A DNA stretch of 5,437 bases from Candidatus Omnitrophota bacterium (GTDB lineage: Bacteria; Omnitrophota; Gorgyraeia; Gygaellales; Profunditerraquicolaceae): NCBI GenBank assembly GCA_028706895.1, contig JAQTVG010000082.1:1-5437 (forward strand), in the 5' to 3' direction. Both the position numbers and the translations under genes were made by a program. This document shows, one piece after another, positions 1-5,437 of the stretch (its first letter is position 1; the number at the start of each line of letters is the position of its first letter). The notes under the pieces are model-generated. The model was not told the origin of the DNA. It saw only the letters and a list, made by a program, of their open reading frames with translations, and made no database searches.

Positions 1-1
1 C

Positions 2-1660
2 CTGGAGAAAGAGCGCGGCATTACTATTAAAGCTTCTATGGTCAGGTTATCGTATCATGCCAAGGACGGGAAGGATTATATCTTGAATCTTATTGATACC
101 CCTGGCCACGTAGATTTTACTTACGAGGTTTCTAAGTCGCTTGCCGCCTGTGAGGGCGCGGTCCTGGTAGTTGACGCCGGGCAAGGTATTGAGGCCCAAA
201 CCGTCGCCAATTATTACCTTGCCAAGGATAATAAGCTGACAATTATACCCGTGATAAATAAGATTGACCTCACCAGCGTCGATATACCGCGCGTCAAAGA
301 CCAGATTATCAGCACGCTGGGTTTTAAGGAAGAAGATATAATCATGGCTTCTGCCAAAGAAGGTATTGGCATTGAGGATATATTGGAGAAGATAGTTGAA
401 GTTGTTCCTCCTCCTCAAGGCGAAATATCGCGGCCGCTTAAGGCCCTGGTTTTTGATTGCCGTTTTGATATATTTAAAGGAGTAGTAGTCTTTGTCAGGG
501 TTGTGGACGGCCAGTTTGATATACGCACACAGATAAAAATGATGCATTCCGGCAAGACTTATAAAATAGAAGAATTAGGCGTATTTAAAAATTTACAATA
601 TACTAAAGCAGATTCTTTGACCTGCGGCGAAGTAGGCTATTTTAACGCGAACATACGCGACGCCAGAGAGATTATAATAGGAGATACCCTTACTGATGCT
701 AAAAATCCCTGCCTGGAGGCTTTCCCGGGTTATCGGACACTTAAGCCTTTGGTTTTTTGCGGGATTTATCCGGTTAATCCGGGGGATTTTTCGGAGCTTC
801 GCGATGCAGTTGATAAGTTAAAATTATCCGACGCCTCTTTTGTATACGAGCCTGAAAACTCGCAATCCTTCGGTTCGGGGTTCAGGTGCGGTTTCCTGGG
901 GTTATTGCATATGGAGATAGTGCAGGAGCGCCTTGAGAGGGAATATAATTTAAACCTTATATTGACCGTGCCTAATGTTGTGTATAGGGTAAGAAAGAGA
1001 GACGGCGAAATCCAGGATGTGGACACGCCGGCGAAATTACCGCCCCCGCAGGATATTCAGGAGGCGCAGGAGCCGTTTGTGAGCCTGCTGATGATTATAC
1101 CAGTAGAAAATATAGACCCTGTATGTGAACTCGCCAAATCCAGGCGCGGGACTTTTAAATCCAGCGAATACCTGGGAGTGGACAGGGTAAAACTAATATT
1201 TGATATGCCGCTTTCTGAAATAATCGTGGATTTTTATGACAAGGTAAAATCCCTTACCAAAGGGTACGGATCTTTAGATTACGAGTTAAGAGGATACCTT
1301 CCTACAAGACTGGTAAAACTGGATATAATGTTAAACGGAGTGGTCTGCGACGCATTTTCTTCGTTAATGCATAAGGACAAAGTTATTTATAAGGCGCAAG
1401 CGCTGGTGACAAGGCTTAAAGAACTAATACCGCGGCAATTATTTGAAGTAAGTGTCCAGGCGGCTGTAGGCACCCAGATTCTTGCTTCTCAAAAAATAAA
1501 GCCCGTAGGCAAGCACGTGACCAGCAAGTGTTCGGGAGGCGATATAACCCGTAAGCGCAAACTCTGGGAACACCAGAAGGAATCAAAAAAACGGCTTAAG
1601 CAATTTGGCAAGGTAGAGATTCCCCAGGAGGCATTTTTGGAGGTGTTAAAAATACAATGA
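2..1660 (+). CDS. lepA: Elongation factor 4 (LepA), ribosome back-translocase GTPase; 5' end missing
   Basis: Translational GTPase of the EF-G-like class that acts on the ribosome and is linked to back-translocation and to 30S assembly. The frame is open from base 2, giving 552 visible codons. About 45 residues are missing compared with the roughly 600 of the family, so the P-loop (G1) lies off the left edge. Visible GTPase motifs are RGITIKA (G2, bases 14-34), DTPGH with the catalytic His at 107-109 (G3), NKID at 257-268 (G4) and SAK at 350-358 (G5). The EF4-typical FRCGFLGLLHMEI segment lies near 880-920. The C-terminal domain specific to EF4 is present, with KPVGKHV, SGGD, a basic stretch and IPQEAF close to the stop. 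The ATG at 38 is inside the G2/G3 region and cannot be the true start. The stop overlaps the lepB start. The identification is secure. Confidence 0.97.
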   Translation: MEKERGITIKASMVRLSYHAKDGKDYILNLIDTPGHVDFTYEVSKSLAACEGAVLVVDAGQGIEAQTVANYYLAKDNKLTIIPVINKIDLTSVDIPRVKDQIISTLGFKEEDIIMASAKEGIGIEDILEKIVEVVPPPQGEISRPLKALVFDCRFDIFKGVVVFVRVVDGQFDIRTQIKMMHSGKTYKIEELGVFKNLQYTKADSLTCGEVGYFNANIRDAREIIIGDTLTDAKNPCLEAFPGYRTLKPLVFCGIYPVNPGDFSELRDAVDKLKLSDASFVYEPENSQSFGSGFRCGFLGLLHMEIVQERLEREYNLNLILTVPNVVYRVRKRDGEIQDVDTPAKLPPPQDIQEAQEPFVSLLMIIPVENIDPVCELAKSRRGTFKSSEYLGVDRVKLIFDMPLSEIIVDFYDKVKSLTKGYGSLDYELRGYLPTRLVKLDIMLNGVVCDAFSSLMHKDKVIYKAQALVTRLKELIPRQLFEVSVQAAVGTQILASQKIKPVGKHVTSKCSGGDITRKRKLWEHQKESKKRLKQFGKVEIPQEAFLEVLKIQ

Positions 1661-2229
1661 GCAAGAATAAATCAGTAATCCGCGACTGGGTAGAGTCTAT
1701 TATTATTGCTTTTATCCTGGCAATGGTTATCCGGACCTTTATAATCCAGGCATTTAAAATCCCCACCGGCTCTATGCGTTCCACGCTTTTAGAAGGGGAC
1801 CTGATTCTTGTAAATAAATTTATATACGGCGCAAAAATACCCTTGGTGAATTCAAGTTTGCCTGCTGTAAGGCAGCCGAAGAGGGGCGATGTCATTGTTT
1901 TTATCTATCCTGAAAGCCCCAAAAAGGATTTTATAAAGCGGCTTGTAGGCTTGCCCGGGGAAACAGTAGAAATCAGGGACGGCACTATATACATTAATGA
2001 GAAACCCCTGGTAGATTCTATTTTTAACCAGAGGTATTATTATAACCGTGGAGATTACGGGCAGGAGGGAGTAAAAATAAAGGTACCGCAGGATAGTTTT
2101 TTTGTCCTGGGAGATAATTCCGCTTCTTCGCAGGATAGCCGGTATTGGGGTTTTGTGCCGCGCAAGAATATTTTAGGCAGGGCATTAGTCATTTATTGGC
2201 CCCCGCAGCGCCTCAGAATGATAAAGTGA
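1657..2229 (+). CDS. lepB: Signal peptidase I (leader peptidase, S26 family)
   Basis: Membrane-bound serine protease that cuts signal peptides from proteins exported by Sec or Tat, with its active site on the outer face of the cytoplasmic membrane. The 190 residues begin with a short basic cytoplasmic tail and one transmembrane segment (about 13-32). Next comes the PTGSM box with nucleophile Ser39, then RGDVIVF (76-83), and the KDFIKRLVGLPGE box with general base Lys94. The GDN...S.DSR.WG box (152-165) closes the catalytic core. The length matches the short one-TM form typified by Bacillus SipS rather than the 324-residue E. coli enzyme with two TMs. The start ATG overlaps the lepA TGA as ATGA, and GGAGGT at 1639-1644 lies 12 bases upstream, so translation is probably coupled. 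lepA-lepB adjacency is a classic arrangement in bacteria. Confidence 0.97.
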   Translation: MSKNKSVIRDWVESIIIAFILAMVIRTFIIQAFKIPTGSMRSTLLEGDLILVNKFIYGAKIPLVNSSLPAVRQPKRGDVIVFIYPESPKKDFIKRLVGLPGETVEIRDGTIYINEKPLVDSIFNQRYYYNRGDYGQEGVKIKVPQDSFFVLGDNSASSQDSRYWGFVPRKNILGRALVIYWPPQRLRMIK

Positions 2230-2242
2230 AACGAGCCGAACT

Positions 2243-2806
2243 ATGAACTTCGCAAATAAAATCTCAACCTTCAGGATATTAAGCGTCCCGTTTTTTGTCG
2301 CCTGCCTTATCTATTATTCTCCAGACAGGGTTTATCTCAGGTTTGTCGCTTTAGGTATTTTTATCCTCGGAGTTATTTCAGACGCGGTTGACGGATATAT
2401 CGCCAGGAAATCTAAACAATACTCTAAGGCCGGGCTGATCCTTGACCCTCTGGGAGATAAACTCCTGCTTATGAGCGCTTTTCTTTGCCTCACCTTTGAA
2501 AAAGATTTCGCCGTAAGATTCCCTCTTTGGGTCACTTTGATTGTTATAAGCCGCGATTTGATTATACTTTTAGGAAGCATGGTTATTTACATTGTTAAAC
2601 AGGATATTAAAGTTTCACCTACAAAATGGGGCAAACTTACCACAACTTTCCAGATGTTTTCAGTTATTGCCGTGCTTCTGCAGTTACGCCTTTCGCCTGT
2701 TTTCTGGTGGATAGCGGCGCTTCTTACCATTATATCGGGATTTGATTATGTGAGAAGGGGGTTTAAAACGCTCTATGCTTTGGATAATTCCAGGAATATT
2801 CGCTAG
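2243..2806 (+). CDS. pgsA: CDP-diacylglycerol--glycerol-3-phosphate 3-phosphatidyltransferase (phosphatidylglycerophosphate synthase)
   Basis: Integral membrane enzyme that transfers the phosphatidyl group of CDP-diacylglycerol to glycerol-3-phosphate, the committed step to phosphatidylglycerol and cardiolipin. The 187 residues carry a complete CDP-alcohol phosphatidyltransferase signature: D47..D50-G51..A54-R55, eight residues, G64...D68...D72. These four Asp are the metal and catalytic residues. The N-terminal ANKIS-FRIL start and the later P-TKWGKL-TTFQM stretch (126-138) are typical of PgsA and argue against phosphatidylserine or phosphatidylinositol synthase. Several hydrophobic spans (about 11-25, 33-48, 95-118, 137-148, 154-168) fit a multi-pass protein. 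It starts 13 bases after lepB with no clear Shine-Dalgarno sequence, which suggests translational coupling. Its last 32 bases overlap plsY. Confidence 0.95.
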   Translation: MNFANKISTFRILSVPFFVACLIYYSPDRVYLRFVALGIFILGVISDAVDGYIARKSKQYSKAGLILDPLGDKLLLMSAFLCLTFEKDFAVRFPLWVTLIVISRDLIILLGSMVIYIVKQDIKVSPTKWGKLTTTFQMFSVIAVLLQLRLSPVFWWIAALLTIISGFDYVRRGFKTLYALDNSRNIR

Positions 2807-3398
2807 TTATCTTCTCGGTTCTATACCTACGGCCTATATTTTCGGGCGCGTTTTAAAGGGGATAGATATCCGCAAGTTCGGCTCGGGAAATGTCGGGGCA
2901 ACTAACGCCTTAAGGGTTTTGGGTAAACCCGCGGGCATATCCGTATTGCTTATTGACGTCCTGAAAGGGTTTGTAGCCGTATTCTTTTTGGGGAATGTTT
3001 TGGCAGCCAGAGCTACTGGAGTTTCCGAAATAACGCTGCGCGTGCTTTTAGGTTTTTGCTGTATATGCGGGCACAATTGGACGGTATTTTTAAAATTTAA
3101 AGGCGGCAAGGGCATGGCTACGACCTTGGGTGTGTTATTGGGTTTAGCAGTTAAGGTGGCCGGCATAAAAGCGGTATTTGCCCTGGTAATCGCAACTTGG
3201 CTGGTTATTTTTATTATCACCAGGATTGTTTCACTGGCCTCAATATTAAGCGGTGCGGCGCTGCCGGTATACATGTTTTTATTAAAACAGCCTGATATTT
3301 TAATATATACAAGCATACTCCTTTCTGCATTCATTATCCTGCGGCATAAAACTAATGTAAAAAGAATATTGCAGGGAAAAGAACCCCGCCTTTTTTAA
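2775..3398 (+). CDS. plsY: Acyl-phosphate:glycerol-3-phosphate acyltransferase (PlsY)
   Basis: Membrane acyltransferase that uses acyl-phosphate, made by PlsX, to acylate glycerol-3-phosphate at position 1. This is the first step of phospholipid synthesis in most bacteria. The 207 residues contain the three family motifs: GSGNVGATNALR (36-47), GHNWTVFLKFKGGKG (99-113, the glycine-rich glycerol-3-phosphate/phosphate-binding loop) and the C-terminal RHKTNVKRILQGKE (190-203). The N-terminal SYLLGSIPTAYIFGR is also typical. Four or more hydrophobic spans fit the multi-TM fold. The start ATG lies inside the end of pgsA. An in-frame TGA at 2751-2753 excludes any earlier start, and a GAAGGGGG stretch (2754-2761) precedes the ATG by about 13 bases. 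The substrate is shared with PgsA, so the pairing is metabolically sensible. Confidence 0.96.
   Translation: MLWIIPGIFASYLLGSIPTAYIFGRVLKGIDIRKFGSGNVGATNALRVLGKPAGISVLLIDVLKGFVAVFFLGNVLAARATGVSEITLRVLLGFCCICGHNWTVFLKFKGGKGMATTLGVLLGLAVKVAGIKAVFALVIATWLVIFIITRIVSLASILSGAALPVYMFLLKQPDILIYTSILLSAFIILRHKTNVKRILQGKEPRLF
3371..3396 (+). terminator. Weak intrinsic terminator candidate at the end of plsY
   Basis: GCAGGG (3371-3376) can pair with CCCCGC (3384-3389) across a 7-base loop, with one A-C mismatch, and is followed after one C by six T (3391-3396). It lies inside the last plsY codons, and the T run supplies the T of the stop codon. The stem is short, so termination may be partial. It fits the end of the lepA-lepB-pgsA-plsY unit, because a new promoter follows within about 50 bases. 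Confidence 0.4.
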
Positions 3399-3448
3399 CT
3401 TAATTACCCTCTCAAAAGAAAACGGTTTCCAATTACTGCCCTATTGCC

Positions 3449-3478
3449 TTGAAAACCGGTATGCCGGGGTGTTATACT
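3449..3478 (+). promoter_or_regulatory. Sigma-70-type promoter of the structured leader and the small basic ORF
   Basis: TTGAAA (3449-3454) and TATACT (3473-3478) are separated by 18 bases, and each box matches the consensus at five of six positions. Transcription would begin near 3485. The spacer contains CCGG-TATG-CCGG (3456-3467), a short dyad that could be an operator or could be chance. The promoter lies directly upstream of the foldable region and the small gene, which supports a separate transcription unit. Confidence 0.65.
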
Positions 3479-3484
3479 TAAATT

Positions 3485-3656
3485 GATATTCGCCGTCTTA
3501 ATAAATCCCCGCCAGCCGCAAGAGTGAGGGGATGGCCGGGTTGCATCAGCAAAAAACACCCAAACATAAAGGATTGTTTGGTGCGCCCTTATTGGGCAGG
3601 GAGAAATACTAAATATTAAGCAACCCGGCTTATATTTAAGATAAACAGGAGAACAT
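3485..3656 (+). ncRNA. Candidate structured leader RNA (hairpin plus three-way junction), class unknown
   Basis: Read as RNA, this leader offers a compact fold. Hairpin P0 pairs ATCCCC (3505-3510) with GGGGAT (3528-3533). Directly next to it, P1 is a perfect 10-bp stem pairing GCCGGGTTGC (3535-3544) with GCAACCCGGC (3620-3629), extendable by one G-U pair. Inside P1, P2 pairs CACC/AAACA (3557-3566, one bulged C) with TGTTTGGTG (3575-3583), with loop TAAAGGAT. P3 pairs GCCC (3585-3588) with GGGC (3594-3597) around TTATT. P2 and P3 are one base apart, so the whole is a three-way junction with an unpaired 3' strand at 3598-3619. The ribosome binding site lies 17 bases after P1 and is free. AGCCG in the P0 loop (3514-3518) could compete for CGGCT of the P1 3' arm (3626-3630). 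I match it to no riboswitch or ncRNA class I know. The pairing is seen in the sequence; function is inferred. Confidence 0.5.
3647..3651 (+). promoter_or_regulatory. Ribosome binding site of the small basic ORF
   Basis: AGGAG ends 5 bases before the ATG at 3657. It is one of the best Shine-Dalgarno sequences in the window and is the main evidence that the following 110-codon frame is translated from this start. Confidence 0.75.
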
Positions 3657-3989
3657 ATGCGCGACCTGCTTTTTAAAAATCTTACTTCCGAAAGTAAAAA
3701 AAGAAGAATACTGTCCAGCTCAGAAACTATAGACAAGCAGGGCATACGCAGTATTATCCACAGGCACTTTATTTGTTTAGTAAAGGAAATCACGGATAAA
3801 CAGCTCTCCAAGCCCGAGCCTTATTTGTATGTTCTGAAAGAACGTAACACCAGGGATCGCCTGGAAAAGTTTTTTTACCGGGTAAAAGGGAGTATATACG
3901 CTGTCCATAATGGCCAGTTATTCCTTGTCCTTTTTATGCATTCTTTAAAAATCAGTCTTATGCCCACCCCCCAAAGTTTGTTCAAATAA
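3657..3989 (+). CDS. Small basic protein of unknown function behind a structured leader
   Basis: I do not recognise this protein with confidence. It has 110 residues, about 21 Lys/Arg against 10 Asp/Glu, and four His, so it is strongly basic and could bind nucleic acid (inference). The N-terminal third holds a basic cluster KKRR (14-17). The middle has HRHFICLVKEI (35-45) and YLYVLKERNTRDRLEKFFYRVKG (56-78), which read like strand-helix-strand segments. A hydrophobic stretch GQLFLVLFMHSLKISL (86-101) follows; it has a Lys and a His and looks more like a buried strand pair than a membrane span. There is no signal peptide. Support for a real gene is its own promoter, a strong AGGAG site at ideal spacing and an undisturbed frame in an otherwise gene-free gap. 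Six C at 3966-3971, just before the end, are a possible site of a sequencing frameshift, so the last few residues are the least certain. Confidence 0.7.
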   Translation: MRDLLFKNLTSESKKRRILSSSETIDKQGIRSIIHRHFICLVKEITDKQLSKPEPYLYVLKERNTRDRLEKFFYRVKGSIYAVHNGQLFLVLFMHSLKISLMPTPQSLFK

Positions 3990-4013
3990 TTTTTTATTTA
4001 ATCACGTTTTTAA

Positions 4014-4077
4014 TGGGGACAGCGCCCTATTTTTTTTGAACGGCAGATAGCCGGAGAAAAATAGGGCGCTGTCCCCA
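4014..4077. repeat. Perfect 21-bp inverted repeat with nested tip hairpin (MITE- or REP-like element)
   Basis: The arm at 4014-4034 begins TGGGGACAGCGCCCTA and ends in T's. Its exact reverse complement lies at 4057-4077. The 22-base centre (4035-4056) contains CGGC-AGATA-GCCG (4041-4053), so the tip folds again. The DNA could form a cruciform, and the RNA a very stable hairpin. GGGGACAG-type terminal repeats with an inner CCCTATTTT recur, as far as I recall, in several uncultivated bacterial lineages, some near IS200-like (Y1) transposases. I cannot confirm that here. No transposase gene and no clear target duplication are seen. The T run is inside the stem rather than after it, so this is not a normal intrinsic terminator, although it may still block read-through into gatC. 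Confidence 0.75.
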
Positions 4078-4093
4078 ATTACTCCATTATAAA

Positions 4094-4122
4094 TTGACTT
4101 TTTAGGCAAAGGGTGTTATTAT
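4094..4122 (+). promoter_or_regulatory. Sigma-70-type promoter of the gatC-gatA operon
   Basis: TTGACT (4094-4099) and TATTAT (4117-4122) are separated by exactly 17 bases, each with five of six consensus positions. Transcription would start near 4129, giving a short leader of about 25 bases to the gatC ATG. It lies 16 bases after the inverted repeat, so the repeat ends just upstream of the promoter. Confidence 0.75.
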
Positions 4123-4140
4123 TAGAAGTTACTATATACC

Positions 4141-4146
4141 AAGGAG
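4141..4146 (+). promoter_or_regulatory. Ribosome binding site that fixes the gatC start
   Basis: AAGGAG lies 7 bases before the ATG at 4154, the ideal spacing. The in-frame TTG at 4148 is only one base from it and is too close to be used, so gatC starts at the ATG. Confidence 0.8.
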
Positions 4147-4153
4147 TTTGAAT

Positions 4154-4441
4154 ATGGCAATAACCAAAGATACGGTTAAATATGTAGCACACCTGGCGCG
4201 TATTGATTTAGAGCCCAAAGAGTTAGATAAATTATCTCAAGAACTTCAGGAGATATTGGATTTTATTGATAAGCTGAAAAAACTCGATGTCAAAGAGATT
4301 GCGCCTACAAGCCATATCTTGCCTGTTAATAATGTCCTGAGGCAAGACTTGCCGCTGGAATCTTTGCCCGGCAAGGAAGCGCTGGATAATGCCCCGCATA
4401 AACAAGGTAATTTCTTTGGCGTCCCGAAAATCATTGAATAA
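4154..4441 (+). CDS. gatC: Aspartyl/glutamyl-tRNA amidotransferase subunit C
   Basis: Small subunit of the GatCAB amidotransferase. It wraps around and stabilises the GatA-GatB interface and has no catalytic residue of its own. The 95 residues match the family length. Recognisable segments are the N-terminal V-YVAHLARIDL (about 9-20), the helical stretch SQELQEILDFIDKL (about 28-41), the DVKEIAPTSH-LPV-N-LRQD stretch (about 45-66) in which LRxD is conserved, and the C-terminal FFGVPKIIE, a hallmark of GatC. The ATG at 4154 is chosen for its well-placed AAGGAG. The gene follows its own promoter, and gatA begins 18 bases after its stop, so the two are co-transcribed. Confidence 0.95.
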   Translation: MAITKDTVKYVAHLARIDLEPKELDKLSQELQEILDFIDKLKKLDVKEIAPTSHILPVNNVLRQDLPLESLPGKEALDNAPHKQGNFFGVPKIIE

Positions 4442-4459
4442 TTTAGTAAAGGAACGGTA

Positions 4460-5437
4460 ATGGATTTAAATAGATTAACAGCCCACGAATTGCTTGATAA
4501 GATAAATAAGGCTGAGGTTAATTCTAAAGACATAGTTGATTCTTTGGGTAGAAGGATTAAAGGCGTAGATAGTAAAGTTAAGGCCTACACCAGGTATTCT
4601 GATTCCAGCCCCTTGGATTTACCGATAGATTCCCAGCACACCTCATCTGTTTTAAAAGGCATCCCCGTATCCATTAAAGATAACATTTGCACTAAAGGAC
4701 ATAATACCGAATGTTGCTCCAGGATTTTGTCCGGTTTTAAGCCCCCATATGATGCCACAGTGATAAAGAAATTAAAAGAGGCAGGGGCAGCGGTATTAGC
4801 GCTAAAGACTAATATGGATGAATTTGCGTTTGGTTCATCCACGGAGAATTCCTGTTATGGCCCAACGCATAATCCGTGGGATTTAAATACGGTTGCCGGT
4901 GGTTCATCGGGAGGGTCGGCCGCTGCAGTGGCCGCTGATGAGGCGATTATGGCTTTAGGTTCGGATACGGGCGGTTCTATACGCCAGCCAGCGTCGTTCT
5001 GCGGGGTAGTCGGGCTTAAGCCCACGTATGGGCGGGTTTCGCGCTACGGATTAATCGCTTTTGCTTCAAGCCTTGACCAGATAGGGCCAATTACCAAGGA
5101 TGTCAAGGATAGCGCCATATTATTGAATGCCATTGCCGGATATGACCCATCCGATTCTACTTCTATTAATATTGAAGTGCCGGATTACATCAGGTCTTTA
5201 GATGCGGATATTAATAAGATAAAAATCGGTATTCCCAAAGAGTATTTTATTGAAGGTTTAGATAAAGAGGTTAAAGCAATAACAGAAGAAGCTATAAATA
5301 AACTAAAGAGTTTAGGGGCCAGCTATGGCACAGTTTCCCTGCCGCATACGCAATACGCAGTACCGGTTTATTATATAGTTGCTACGGCAGAGGCGAGTTC
5401 CAACCTCGCCAGGTTTGACGGAGTGCAATATGGTTTT
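4460..5437 (+). CDS. gatA: Aspartyl/glutamyl-tRNA amidotransferase subunit A (amidase); 3' end missing
   Basis: Amidase-signature subunit of GatCAB. It releases ammonia from glutamine, and the ammonia is channelled to GatB to amidate Glu-tRNA(Gln) and/or Asp-tRNA(Asn) in the cytoplasm. The frame runs 326 codons to the window edge, about two thirds of the usual 485 residues. The Ser-cisSer-Lys triad is complete: Lys73 in PVSIKDN, Ser149 in GGSSGGS (147-153) and nucleophile Ser173 in GSDTGGSIRQPA. The 24-residue gap between the two Ser is as in known amidase-signature enzymes. TNMDEFAFGSSTENS and GLKPTYGRVSRYGL are typical GatA stretches and favour GatA over general amidases, as does the gatC gene just upstream. 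AAAGGA (4448-4453) lies 6 bases before the ATG. The missing part holds much of the glutamine-specificity region. gatB is expected downstream but is not visible. Confidence 0.97.
   Translation, partial: MDLNRLTAHELLDKINKAEVNSKDIVDSLGRRIKGVDSKVKAYTRYSDSSPLDLPIDSQHTSSVLKGIPVSIKDNICTKGHNTECCSRILSGFKPPYDATVIKKLKEAGAAVLALKTNMDEFAFGSSTENSCYGPTHNPWDLNTVAGGSSGGSAAAVAADEAIMALGSDTGGSIRQPASFCGVVGLKPTYGRVSRYGLIAFASSLDQIGPITKDVKDSAILLNAIAGYDPSDSTSINIEVPDYIRSLDADINKIKIGIPKEYFIEGLDKEVKAITEEAINKLKSLGASYGTVSLPHTQYAVPVYYIVATAEASSNLARFDGVQYGF

Noticed and set aside
38..40. ATG as the start of lepA
   Set aside because: The frame is open to the left edge and the residues before it form the G2 motif RGITIKA of EF4, so the gene starts outside the window.
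47..547. 166-codon open frame on the minus strand inside lepA
   Set aside because: It is a shadow of the conserved lepA coding sequence.
2834..3334. 166-codon open frame on the minus strand inside plsY
   Set aside because: It is a shadow of a well-supported membrane protein gene, with no family resemblance or start signal.
3399..3656. tRNA or other standard RNA gene in the gap
   Set aside because: There is no cloverleaf, T-loop or anticodon arm, and no 6S, SRP, tmRNA or RNase P core that I can recognise.
3404..3811. 135-codon open frame on the minus strand
   Set aside because: It is antisense to the small gene and its leader, is rich in Cys and Ser, has no recognisable family or ribosome binding site, and covers the promoter and the stems.
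3505..3989. Retron-like unit (inverted-repeat RNA followed by a gene)
   Set aside because: The following protein is only 110 residues and has no reverse transcriptase motif such as YxDD.
4014..4077. Long inverted repeat read as an ordinary intrinsic terminator
   Set aside because: The T run is inside the stem and no T tract follows the hairpin on either strand, so repeat or MITE fits better.
4148..4150. TTG as the start of gatC
   Set aside because: It lies one base after the AAGGAG ribosome binding site. The ATG at 4154 has the right spacing and gives the normal N-terminus.
1..5437. CRISPR array, integrase or phage genes
   Set aside because: No regularly spaced repeats and no mobile-element or phage proteins are present in any frame.

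Overview
The window holds seven genes, all on the + strand, of a bacterial chromosome with moderate GC. Five are core genes and one is a partner gene of the same kind; one small gene between the two groups is unrecognised. The organism is a bacterium that makes phosphatidylglycerol and uses the GatCAB amidotransferase. The style of the sequence (moderate GC, AT-rich spacers, a long GGGGACAG-type inverted repeat) reminds me of uncultivated candidate-phylum genomes such as Omnitrophota. That is an impression, not a demonstration.

Left block (2-3398): lepA (translation factor EF4, 5' end cut by the window edge), lepB (signal peptidase I), pgsA (phosphatidylglycerophosphate synthase) and plsY (acyl-phosphate glycerol-3-phosphate acyltransferase). 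They are packed as one operon: lepA and lepB share an ATGA overlap, lepB and pgsA are 13 bases apart, and pgsA overlaps plsY by 32 bases. The last three act at the cytoplasmic membrane: PlsY makes lysophosphatidic acid, PgsA commits CDP-diacylglycerol to phosphatidylglycerol, and LepB removes signal peptides from exported proteins. A weak intrinsic terminator candidate overlaps the end of plsY.

Middle block (3399-4153): this is the most interesting part. A good sigma-70-type promoter (TTGAAA, 18 bases, TATACT) is followed by about 170 bases of leader that can fold into an adjacent hairpin plus a closed three-way junction, then a strong ribosome binding site and a 110-residue, very basic protein of unknown function. 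This looks like an independent transcription unit, with a structured RNA in front of an orphan protein. Just downstream lies a perfect 21-bp inverted repeat with a nested hairpin at its tip, which looks like a MITE- or REP-like element.

Right block (4094-5437): a near-consensus promoter drives gatC and gatA, the first genes of the GatCAB operon that converts Glu-tRNA(Gln) and/or Asp-tRNA(Asn) to the correctly amidated forms. gatA runs off the right edge with its catalytic Lys-Ser-Ser triad intact.
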